Below, piece after piece: positions 8,035-14,455 of a stretch of 20,211 nt of DNA. The position numbers and the translations under genes are program-made. The notes beneath the pieces were generated by a model. That model searched no databases. It had not been told where the DNA came from and saw nothing but the letters and a program-made list of their open reading frames with translations. The stretch is from Aquimarina sp. GTDB taxonomy: Bacteria; Bacteroidota; Bacteroidia; Flavobacteriales; Flavobacteriaceae. The DNA lies in contig NZVW01000043.1 in the NCBI GenBank assembly GCA_002697475.1, positions 1 through 20,211 on the forward strand, given 5' to 3'. How positions within the stretch are numbered: the stretch's first letter is position 1; each line of letters begins with the position of its first letter.

Positions 8035-8107
8035 GGAGGTGTCGAGCGGATTCGAACCGCTGTAGATGGTGTTGCAGACCACTGCCTAGCCACTCGGCCA
8101 CGACACC
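8034..8107 (-). tRNA. tRNA-Cys (anticodon GCA), CCA encoded
   Basis: On the minus strand the body runs from 8107 to 8037. The acceptor stem is GGTGTCG/CGACACC. The anticodon arm has loop CTGCAAC, with GCA at 8073-8075, which reads cysteine codons. The T arm is AGCGG-TTCGAAT-CCGCT. The discriminator is U, an identity element of tRNA-Cys, followed by an encoded CCA (8034-8036). The D arm contains TGGCCGAGTGGCTAGGC. It is expressed from the strand of folB, 70 bases downstream, with its own -7 element. Confidence 0.96.
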
Positions 8108-8125
8108 CTTTTGTCGTTTGGAACG

Positions 8126-8133
8126 CAAAAGTA
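8126..8133 (-). promoter_or_regulatory. -7 promoter element for tRNA-Cys
   Basis: TACTTTTG on the minus strand fits TAnnTTTG and lies 19 bases before the tRNA 5' end, giving a leader of roughly 10 bases. A TTG at 8146-8148 is only 12 bases further, too close for a standard -33 element, so this rests on the -7 box. Confidence 0.5.
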
Positions 8134-8176
8134 AAAAAATAATAACAACCTGAGAAATGATTTTAGGTTAAAACTG

Positions 8177-8533
8177 CTATCTTTTTTTAGTTCTTCTTAT
8201 GGTAACCATCTCTACATTACCTCCTATGGGAGGATTTATTTTAGATACATCAACTGTAACCTTTTCAACCATAGAGATTTCGTCTAATATACGAACTAAT
8301 ATTCGTTCTGCAGCATGTTCTAATAATTTAGAACGAATTGCCATTTCTTCCTTTACAATTTTATTTAAATGAACATAATCTACCGTATCTGATAACTTAT
8401 CTGAAGCTGCCGAATCTGTAAGATCAGCTTTAACAGTTAAATCTATACGGTAATCAGAACCAATTTTTTTCTCTTCTACTAAACATCCATGATATGCATA
8501 TACCTTGATGTTTTTAAGTTTTATTAGACCCAA
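8177..8533 (-). CDS. folB: Dihydroneopterin aldolase
   Basis: FolB converts 7,8-dihydroneopterin to 6-hydroxymethyl-7,8-dihydropterin and glycolaldehyde in folate synthesis. Conserved blocks are AYHGCLVEEKKIGSDYRIDL, DTVDYVHLNKIV, LLEHAAERIL (the catalytic Glu block) and VTVDVSKINPPIGGNVEMV. Choice of start: the longest frame would begin with TTG at 8548, but that codon sits inside the -7 box TAACTTTG (8546-8553), so transcription should begin downstream of it. A second TTG at 8531-8533 is preceded by an A-rich stretch (CCAAAAAAGAAA) and gives M-GLIKLKNIKVYAYHG, the usual FolB N-terminus. I therefore annotate 118 residues. There is no in-frame ATG before the conserved domain. The function is certain; the start is an inference. 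Confidence 0.9.
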   Translation of the reverse strand: MGLIKLKNIKVYAYHGCLVEEKKIGSDYRIDLTVKADLTDSAASDKLSDTVDYVHLNKIVKEEMAIRSKLLEHAAERILVRILDEISMVEKVTVDVSKINPPIGGNVEMVTIRRTKKR

Positions 8534-8545
8534 TTTCTTTTTTGG

Positions 8546-8553
8546 CAAAGTTA
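8546..8553 (-). promoter_or_regulatory. -7 promoter element for folB
   Basis: TAACTTTG on the minus strand matches TAnnTTTG. It overlaps the upstream TTG (8546-8548) and predicts a transcript starting around 8540, only a few bases before the TTG at 8533. No clear -33 TTG is seen at the right distance. Confidence 0.5.
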
Positions 8554-8625
8554 CAAGATTAGATTTTAAGTTTTCTAAGGTAAACGACCCAATTTTTTAA
8601 GTATTTCAGACTTAACATTAGATCA

Positions 8626-8651
8626 TTGAGATTATAATTTTAGTAGTTTTG
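8626..8651 (+). promoter_or_regulatory. Possible promoter for glnS
   Basis: TTG at 8626-8628 and TAGTTTTG at 8644-8651 (TAnnTTTG) are 15 bases apart, slightly short for the Bacteroidota consensus. A start near 8658 would leave a leader of about 78 bases before the glnS ATG. Confidence 0.45.
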
Positions 8652-8735
8652 TACTTTATTAGAAATTAGCAATACTACCTGATTTCATTGTGTATTAATG
8701 GAACTAAAAAGGGTAGGGGTTAATAATTTTATATT

Positions 8736-10781
8736 ATGATAGAAGAAAAAAAGTCTTTAAACTTTATAGAGCATATAATAGAGGAGGATTTAAGTAATGG
8801 AATGGATAAGGATAATCTTAGATTTCGTTTTCCTCCTGAACCTAATGGTTACCTACACATTGGGCATACAAAGGCAATAGGTATTAGTTTTGGATTAGGA
8901 TTGAGATATAACGCACCTGTAAATCTTAGATTCGACGATACTAATCCTGCTAAAGAAGAGCAGGAGTATGTGGATGCAATTAAAGAGGACATCTCTTGGT
9001 TAGGCTATAAGTGGGATAAGGAATGTTATTCTTCTGATTACTTTCAGCAGCTATATGATTGGACAGTTCAATTAATCAAAGACGGTAAAGCATATGTGGA
9101 CTCTCAAACTTCTGAAGAAATAGCTGAGCAAAAGGGTACAACAACTGAACCGGGAAAGAATAGTCCTCATAGAGATAGATCTGTTGCAGAAAATCTGGAT
9201 CTTTTTGAAAGAATGAAGAATGGGGAATTTGATGAAGGCGCACATGTAGTAAGGGCAAAGATTGATATGGCGGACCCAAATATGCTAATGCGTGATCCAT
9301 TGATGTATAGAATATTGAAGAAAAGTCACCATCGTACAGGTGATGAATGGTGTATTTATCCTATGTATGACTGGACTCATGGAGAAAGCGATTATATAGA
9401 AAGTATATCTCATTCTCTATGTTCACTGGAATTTAAGCCGCACAGAAAATTATATGATTGGTTTCTGGATCAGGTATATACTGATGGTATGAGACCTAAA
9501 CAACGAGAGTTTGCCAGGTTAAATCTTAGCTACACTATAATGAGTAAGCGCAAGTTATTAAAACTGGTGGAAGAAGGTATAGTTTCAGGTTGGGATGATC
9601 CCAGGATGCCTACAATTTCAGCACTAAGAAGAAGAGGATATACACCGGATTCTATCAAAAAATTTGTAGAAACAGTAGGAGTGGCCAGACGCGAAAATGT
9701 AATTGATGTTTCATTATTAGAATTTTGCGTAAGAGAAGATCTAAACAAGAAAGCACCCCGTGTTATGGGTGTAATAGATCCTGTTAAATTAATAATTACA
9801 AACTATCCTGAAGGAGAGACAGAGTGGTTAGAAGCTGAGAATAATCCTGAGGATGAAAGTGCCGGTTATAGACAAGTACCTTTTTCTAAAGAGCTATATA
9901 TCGAAAAAGAGGACTTTAAAGAAGAAGCTAATCGTAAGTTTTTCAGATTAACTTTAGGTAAGGAAGTAAGATTAAAAAATGCTTATATTATTAAGGGTGA
10001 ATCTGTTATTAAGAATGAGAACGGTGATATTATAGAAATACACTGTACTTATGATCCAAAGAGTAAGTCGGGTAGTGGTACTGAAGAATCAAAACGAAAT
10101 GTAAAAGGAACATTGCATTGGGTTTCAGTTAATCATGCAATTGAAGCAGAGATTAGAATGTACGATAGACTTTTTATGCATGAGTCACCTGATGGTGGTA
10201 AGGATAAGGATTTTATGGAGTACTTAAACCCTGATTCATTAAAAATTACTAAGGGATATCTGGAACCAAGTTTAAGTGATGTTAAACATTTAGAACAGTT
10301 TCAATTTCAGAGAATAGGATACTTTAATGTTGATCCTGATAGTAAATCTGGTGCGCTGGTGTTTAATAAAACTGTGGGTTTAAAGGACACCTGGGCAAAG
10401 CAGGAAATAAAGGAAACTGAAGCACCTAAGAAACAGGCCGTGCAATCTCATGAAGGGCCTAAAAAGTTGGGAATTGATGAAGTTAAAAGAGCAGGGAAGA
10501 AGTATACCAACCTTCCTGAGGACAAGAGATTGAATCTTAAAGCTACGATTCAGGAAGCTGCTAAAGAGGTGAGATTGGAAGAGCTTGAAGACCTGTACGG
10601 TACTGCAACCAAGAAAGTAGGTACCAGAATAGCTGTTTTAATTGCTTTAGCGGTAGTCTTAGAAAAGAATGGTTTAGAACCTAATAAAGATGCTAAAGAA
10701 TATATTTTAAAAGCTCTTGATGATGATAATGAGCTACTAAAGGAAGAAGCAATTATTTTAAAGGACAAGTACAGTATTTAG
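8736..10781 (+). CDS. glnS: Glutamine--tRNA ligase with C-terminal extension
   Basis: Class I aminoacyl-tRNA synthetase that charges tRNA-Gln. The first 553 residues correspond to a complete GlnRS: RFPPEPNGYLHIGH (HIGH at 41-44), DDTNP (67-71), EWCIYPMYDWTHG, and the KMSKS-like MSKRK at 269-273, followed by the two anticodon-binding beta-barrels. From about residue 554 a further 128 residues follow: a charged linker with KKQAVQSHEG, then a helical segment with TIQEAAKEVRLEELEDLYGTA and VLIALAVVLEKNGLEP, ending in an acidic region. GlnRS proteins with C-terminal additions, some YqeY-like, are known in Bacteroidota and Deinococcus; I do not see clear YqeY motifs here. The gene is preceded by a long leader and ended by a hairpin terminator. 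Confidence 0.96.
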   Translation: MIEEKKSLNFIEHIIEEDLSNGMDKDNLRFRFPPEPNGYLHIGHTKAIGISFGLGLRYNAPVNLRFDDTNPAKEEQEYVDAIKEDISWLGYKWDKECYSSDYFQQLYDWTVQLIKDGKAYVDSQTSEEIAEQKGTTTEPGKNSPHRDRSVAENLDLFERMKNGEFDEGAHVVRAKIDMADPNMLMRDPLMYRILKKSHHRTGDEWCIYPMYDWTHGESDYIESISHSLCSLEFKPHRKLYDWFLDQVYTDGMRPKQREFARLNLSYTIMSKRKLLKLVEEGIVSGWDDPRMPTISALRRRGYTPDSIKKFVETVGVARRENVIDVSLLEFCVREDLNKKAPRVMGVIDPVKLIITNYPEGETEWLEAENNPEDESAGYRQVPFSKELYIEKEDFKEEANRKFFRLTLGKEVRLKNAYIIKGESVIKNENGDIIEIHCTYDPKSKSGSGTEESKRNVKGTLHWVSVNHAIEAEIRMYDRLFMHESPDGGKDKDFMEYLNPDSLKITKGYLEPSLSDVKHLEQFQFQRIGYFNVDPDSKSGALVFNKTVGLKDTWAKQEIKETEAPKKQAVQSHEGPKKLGIDEVKRAGKKYTNLPEDKRLNLKATIQEAAKEVRLEELEDLYGTATKKVGTRIAVLIALAVVLEKNGLEPNKDAKEYILKALDDDNELLKEEAIILKDKYSI

Positions 10782-10789
10782 TAACATAA

Positions 10790-10816
10790 AAAAAGCCTCT
10801 ATCATAGAGGCTTTTT
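10790..10816. terminator. Bidirectional intrinsic terminator between glnS and the 10819 gene
   Basis: A 12-bp perfect stem (10790-10801 with 10805-10816, core GCCTCTA/TAGAGGC) with a TCA loop and A/T runs on both sides. It can end glnS on the plus strand and the secreted-protein gene on the minus strand, whose stop codon is only two bases away. Confidence 0.9.
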
Positions 10817-10818
10817 CA

Positions 10819-11334
10819 TTAACTGTCTTCGGCAATTTGTTGATCAGCCGGTATTTTTATTTCTGTTTTAAAGTCAGGAAATAATCGTTGAGTATCCTCA
10901 TCATTGAGTAGTTTATTAGACTCAATGAAATACCATTGTTCTTTCTCCTGATCATAAAACCCAAATAAGGAACTTTTTAAAGTAATTTTTCTACCATTAA
11001 AATCCATTTTTATCGTATTCTTCACTAAGCATCTATATTCATCATTTTCTTCTATTACCTCAGTAACATCATCAACTTCAGAACTTAAAATCTTTATTTT
11101 CTGTGCATTCATTGTTCTGTAGATATCTTCCATGGCAGAAATCAAATCATCTTTTCCGTAGGTATTGACGATTTTTGGATGTGTATGTTTAAGTATCAAA
11201 TTATAATCTCTTTGTAAAGATGCTTGAGAAACTACTTCTGCATCTTTTAGTGCAGACTTTTCTAATTTTCTCAAACTTTGCGAAGAGCATATTGAAGAAA
11301 CTAATATAAGTAGTAGAAGTAAATAGTTTTTCAT
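10819..11334 (-). CDS. Secreted protein of unknown function (171 aa)
   Basis: I do not recognise a named family. The N-terminus is a clear Sec signal peptide (MKNYLLLLLILVSSICSSQS). The Cys at 16 is not in a convincing lipobox, so cleavage after SSQS is likely and the protein is exported. The mature part begins with a helix (LEKSALKDAEVV), then HPKIVNTYGKDDLISAMEDIY and several beta-strands (IKILSSEVDDV, YRCLVKNTIKMDF, KITLKSSLFGFYD) ending with QWYFIESNKL. This helix-plus-curved-sheet order with a tryptophan-containing last strand resembles NTF2-like proteins, but that is an inference. It stands alone, with 243 bases upstream that hold only the SPFH terminator. Confidence 0.75.
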   Translation of the reverse strand: MKNYLLLLLILVSSICSSQSLRKLEKSALKDAEVVSQASLQRDYNLILKHTHPKIVNTYGKDDLISAMEDIYRTMNAQKIKILSSEVDDVTEVIEENDEYRCLVKNTIKMDFNGRKITLKSSLFGFYDQEKEQWYFIESNKLLNDEDTQRLFPDFKTEIKIPADQQIAEDS

Positions 11335-11522
11335 TATTATAAGTAATTATTATTGTATGTGAAAATTTATAGTTTTTATTTATTAAAAATAAGTAATATA
11401 TTTTGATTTTAAGAGATTATATTTTTTGTACAAGGTGATTCATCCTTTCATTAGAAAAACGTGTTTTAAAACGTCTTATTTTAATTTTAGTAATTTTTTT
11501 TACAAAAATAGGCATTAAAAAT

Positions 11523-11551
11523 AAAAAACCCAATCTATTATAGATTGGGTT
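11523..11551 (-). terminator. Intrinsic terminator after the SPFH gene
   Basis: An 11-bp stem (11527-11537 with 11541-11551, core CCCAATCTA/TAGATTGGG) with a 3-base loop. On the minus strand it is followed by a run of T's (11523-11528). It lies 27 bases beyond the stop of the SPFH gene. Confidence 0.85.
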
Positions 11552-11577
11552 GATTTTTTAAATAATATTAATCAATT

Positions 11578-12519
11578 TTACTTATCCTTAGACTTATTCT
11601 GATTTTTTTGATTTTGTTCTTTCATTATTTCACCAATTTGATTTGAAGCGGTGAAAGACGCTATCATATTATTTAACATGTCGCTACCCGCCTGAGGAGT
11701 ATTAGGTAACAGAATCAGGTTGCTATTGGATTCTTCACCAATAGATTGTAATGTATCATAATGCTGGGTGACTACTATTAAAGCAGACGCCTCTTGAGAA
11801 TTTATACCAACGTTGTTTAAAACCTCTACACTTTCTTCAAGGCCTCTTGCTATTTCCCTTCTTTGATCAGCAATACCCTGCCCCTGAAGTCTTTTACTTT
11901 CTGCTTCAGCTCTGGCTTTAGCTACAATTTTAATTCTCTCAGCTTCTGCTTCATATTCAGCTGCAATCTTTTCTCTTTCAGAAGCATTAATCCTATTCAT
12001 AGCGGCTTTTACCTGAGGATCAGGATCGATATCCGTTACTAAGGTTTTAATGATGTCATATCCATAATTGATCATGGCTTCATTCAATTCGGCTTTTACA
12101 GCAATAGCGATATCATCTTTTCTTTCGAAAACATCATCTAGTTTCATTTTAGGAACTTCAGCTCTTACTACATCAAATACATACGAAGTTATCTGATCAT
12201 GAGGGTTTTCTAGTTTATAGAATGCATCATAGACTTTTTCCTTTATTACTTGAAATTGAACGGAAATTTTTAATCTTACAAAAACGTCATCTTTAGTTTT
12301 GGTTTCAACAATAACATCTAATTGTTGTATTTTAAGATTTATTCTACCTGCTATACGATCAATGAAGGGTATTTTAAGCTGTAATCCTGAACTTCTTGTG
12401 CTCGCATACTTCCCGAACCTTTCGATTACCACAGCGGTTTGTTGTTTAACAACAAAAAAGGTTGCTAATAGTAGGAAGAAACCAATTATAAAAAACGGTA
12501 CTAAAAAAATCATTCCCAT
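11578..12519 (-). CDS. SPFH/band 7 domain membrane protein (stomatin-like)
   Basis: A 313-residue membrane-anchored scaffold protein. One N-terminal hydrophobic segment (about residues 3-24) is followed by an SPFH/PHB domain (about 25-190: VVKQQTAVVIERFGKY, SGLQLKIPFIDRI, LDVIVETKTKDDVFV, DPDPQVKAAMNRI), then an Ala/Glu/Lys-rich helical region (about 190-225) that mediates oligomerisation. The C-terminal tail is rich in Gln, Asn and Lys. The ERFGKY and TKDDVFV motifs place it near the HIR (plant hypersensitive-induced reaction)-like SPFH branch. Such proteins form large membrane rings and often partner with NfeD proteins or FtsH-type proteases; neither partner is adjacent here. It follows a 58-residue gene by 44 bases and is likely co-transcribed with it. 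Confidence 0.92.
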   Translation of the reverse strand: MGMIFLVPFFIIGFFLLLATFFVVKQQTAVVIERFGKYASTRSSGLQLKIPFIDRIAGRINLKIQQLDVIVETKTKDDVFVRLKISVQFQVIKEKVYDAFYKLENPHDQITSYVFDVVRAEVPKMKLDDVFERKDDIAIAVKAELNEAMINYGYDIIKTLVTDIDPDPQVKAAMNRINASEREKIAAEYEAEAERIKIVAKARAEAESKRLQGQGIADQRREIARGLEESVEVLNNVGINSQEASALIVVTQHYDTLQSIGEESNSNLILLPNTPQAGSDMLNNMIASFTASNQIGEIMKEQNQKNQNKSKDK

Positions 12520-12563
12520 AGTTGTAATATTTAAAATGTTGATAGTTATAAATGTAAACCTAT

Positions 12564-12740
12564 TTACTTTGAAATAGTAATAAATGCCGTAGAGATCTGA
12601 GAATTTCCAGATCCAAAGGCAACAGAAACTACTTCGTATCCATCTTTGGACACCTTATTAAGTGTTTCTTCAACTTCTTTACGTAGTTTTTCTGTAGACC
12701 AAATGTTTGATAATTTAAGAACTTTGAACTCTTTTGCCAT
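12564..12740 (-). CDS. Small DUF4177-like protein (58 aa)
   Basis: A short intact gene, ATG at 12740 and TAA at 12564-12566, encoding 58 residues without a signal peptide. The pattern EFKVLKLSN followed by an amphipathic helix (TEKLRKEVEETLNKVSKDG), then YEVVSVAFGSG and a last strand TAFITISK resembles DUF4177: a strand, a helix ending in the 'eGwElv' turn, and a two-stranded sheet, with Tyr in place of the usual Trp. Its role is unknown. It lies 44 bases upstream of the SPFH gene on the same strand, so the two probably form a unit. Codon choice and protein-like pattern argue strongly that it is real. Confidence 0.78.
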   Translation of the reverse strand: MAKEFKVLKLSNIWSTEKLRKEVEETLNKVSKDGYEVVSVAFGSGNSQISTAFITISK

Positions 12741-12806
12741 TGTTATAATAATTGATGTTCTTATTATATATGTATCAAAAAATGCAAAAATGTTACTTAG
12801 AGAAAT

Positions 12807-12842
12807 AAAAAAACCAGTAAATCATAATGATTATACTGGTTT
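12807..12842 (-). terminator. Intrinsic terminator after gltX
   Basis: A 9-bp base stem (12811-12819 with 12834-12842, AAACCAGTA/TACTGGTTT) that can extend inward through AATCAT/ATGATT with one bulged A. On the minus strand it is followed by T's (12807-12813). It begins about 24 bases after the gltX stop codon. Confidence 0.85.
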
Positions 12843-12865
12843 GATATATATAATTCTTTCGTTTT

Positions 12866-14374
12866 TTAGCTATTGTTTATGAAGTATTCAATTCTTCTAA
12901 TTGATTCTTCTTTTCCCAAAATAGCACAGATTTCGAAAAGGTCAGGTCCTTGTAATGATCCCACTAAAGCCAAGCGTAGTGGCATCATAACTTTACCAAA
13001 TCCAATTTCTTTTGACTTAATCCAATTTTTTACAGTATCTGAGATGGTTGTGGACTCGAAATTATTTATAGATTTCAGAATATCAGTGAGCTCTTGCATC
13101 AGTTCTGAAGTGTCTTCCTTTATGGCTTTTTTCAAATCTTTTTCATCGTACTGTGTAGGAGATTCAAAATAAAATACACTTAGGTCCCATAGATCTTTAG
13201 TAAAAATTGCTCTTTCTTTTATGCTTAAAACAATTTTCCGAACATCAAGATCAGTTGTGATTTGTTTTTCTCTAAGTATCTCTTCAAATTGTTCCACGAA
13301 AAACGAATCATCTTTCAATTGTAAATGCTGTTGCTGAAACCAAAGACTCTTCTCGGGGTCAAATTTGGCACCAGCTTTATTTACTCTTGATAATTCAAAA
13401 GATTCGATAAGTTCTTCAAGACTGAATATTTCTTGTTCAGTACCTGGATTCCAACCTAAAAAAGCTAACATATTAATAACTGCTTCTGGTAGGTAACCAT
13501 CTTCTTTGTATCCTGATGCTATTTCATTAGTTTTAGGATCTGTCCATTGTAATGGAAATACGGGAAATCCACCAGCAACTCCGTCCCGTTTACCGAGTTT
13601 TCCTTTACCTGTAGGTTTTAGAATTAGTGGCAGATGAGCAAAATGAGGAATATTCCATTTAAAGGCTTTGTAAAGAAGGACGTGGAGTGCAAGAGAAGGC
13701 AACCACTCTTCACCACGAATGACGTGTGTGATTTCCATTAAATGGTCGTCTACTATATTTGCTAAATGATAAGTAGGCATACCATCACTTTTAAAAAGTA
13801 TCTTATCGTCTAGAGTAGAAGTATTGATATTAATGTCTCCTCTGATTTCATCTTTTAAATCTAACATAGTATTTTCCGGTACCTTGAAACGTATTACATA
13901 AGGATGGCCTTCGGATAATTTCTGTTGTACTTCTTGCTCAGTTAAGTGAAGTGAATTTTGAAGTAAATTTCTATTGTGCCAATTATAGATGAAAGTTTCT
14001 CCTTTGGATTCATATTCCTTTCTTAGTGCATCTAGTTGTTCCGGAGTATCAAAAGCAAAGTATGCTTTATCTTCAGCAATTAACTGATCGGCATAATTTT
14101 TATATAGAGACTTTCTCTCACTCTGTTTATATGGACCAAATTGTCCTGGCTTATTAGGGCCTTCATCATAGGGTATATTACACCAATCTAAAGAGTTGTT
14201 TATGTATTGCTCAGCGCCTTCTACAAATCTACTTTGATCAGTATCTTCTATTCTTAAGATAAATGTACCATTGTGTTTCTTCGCAAAAAGATAATTATAT
14301 AAGGCGGTTCTGACACCACCAATATGTAGGGGGCCGGTAGGGCTAGGAGCAAATCTTACTCTTACAGAATTCAT
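12866..14374 (-). CDS. gltX: Glutamate--tRNA ligase
   Basis: Class I synthetase of 502 residues that charges tRNA-Glu. The nucleotide-binding signature is SPTGPLHIGGVRTAL (HIGG at 17-20, usual for GluRS), followed by RIEDTDQSRFVEGAEQ (41-56). The second signature reads KGKLGKRDG (KLGKR at 259-263) where KLSKR is usual. The insert GFPVFPLQWTDPKTNE is a Bacteroidota feature. The anticodon-binding helical bundle follows (about 330-500, with ALVGSLQGPDLFEICAILG near the end). The ATG lies 24 bases from a TATCTTTG -7 element, so the leader is short. It is a single gene, as the AlkB-like gene behind it has 81 bases between and a separate signal. Confidence 0.97.
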   Translation of the reverse strand: MNSVRVRFAPSPTGPLHIGGVRTALYNYLFAKKHNGTFILRIEDTDQSRFVEGAEQYINNSLDWCNIPYDEGPNKPGQFGPYKQSERKSLYKNYADQLIAEDKAYFAFDTPEQLDALRKEYESKGETFIYNWHNRNLLQNSLHLTEQEVQQKLSEGHPYVIRFKVPENTMLDLKDEIRGDININTSTLDDKILFKSDGMPTYHLANIVDDHLMEITHVIRGEEWLPSLALHVLLYKAFKWNIPHFAHLPLILKPTGKGKLGKRDGVAGGFPVFPLQWTDPKTNEIASGYKEDGYLPEAVINMLAFLGWNPGTEQEIFSLEELIESFELSRVNKAGAKFDPEKSLWFQQQHLQLKDDSFFVEQFEEILREKQITTDLDVRKIVLSIKERAIFTKDLWDLSVFYFESPTQYDEKDLKKAIKEDTSELMQELTDILKSINNFESTTISDTVKNWIKSKEIGFGKVMMPLRLALVGSLQGPDLFEICAILGKEESIRRIEYFINNS

Positions 14375-14397
14375 AGTGTGTATTATAAATTTTGTGG

Positions 14398-14405
14398 CAA
14401 AGATA
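14398..14405 (-). promoter_or_regulatory. -7 promoter element for gltX
   Basis: TATCTTTG on the minus strand, followed by CCACAAA. It is nearly identical in sequence and position to the rpiB promoter (TATCTTTG then TGACAAA), 23 bases before the ATG. No clear -33 TTG is seen. Confidence 0.55.
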
Positions 14406-14455
14406 AGATGTTGCTATAGGTTTTAAAACATATATAGAATTAATCTGTTACTAAT

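Noticed and set aside
12299..12577. Plus-strand frame of 92 residues overlapping the SPFH gene start, and another at 12646-12882.
   Set aside because: Both are shadows antisense to the SPFH gene, the DUF4177-like gene and the gltX terminator; they show no family pattern and no ribosome-binding or promoter support.
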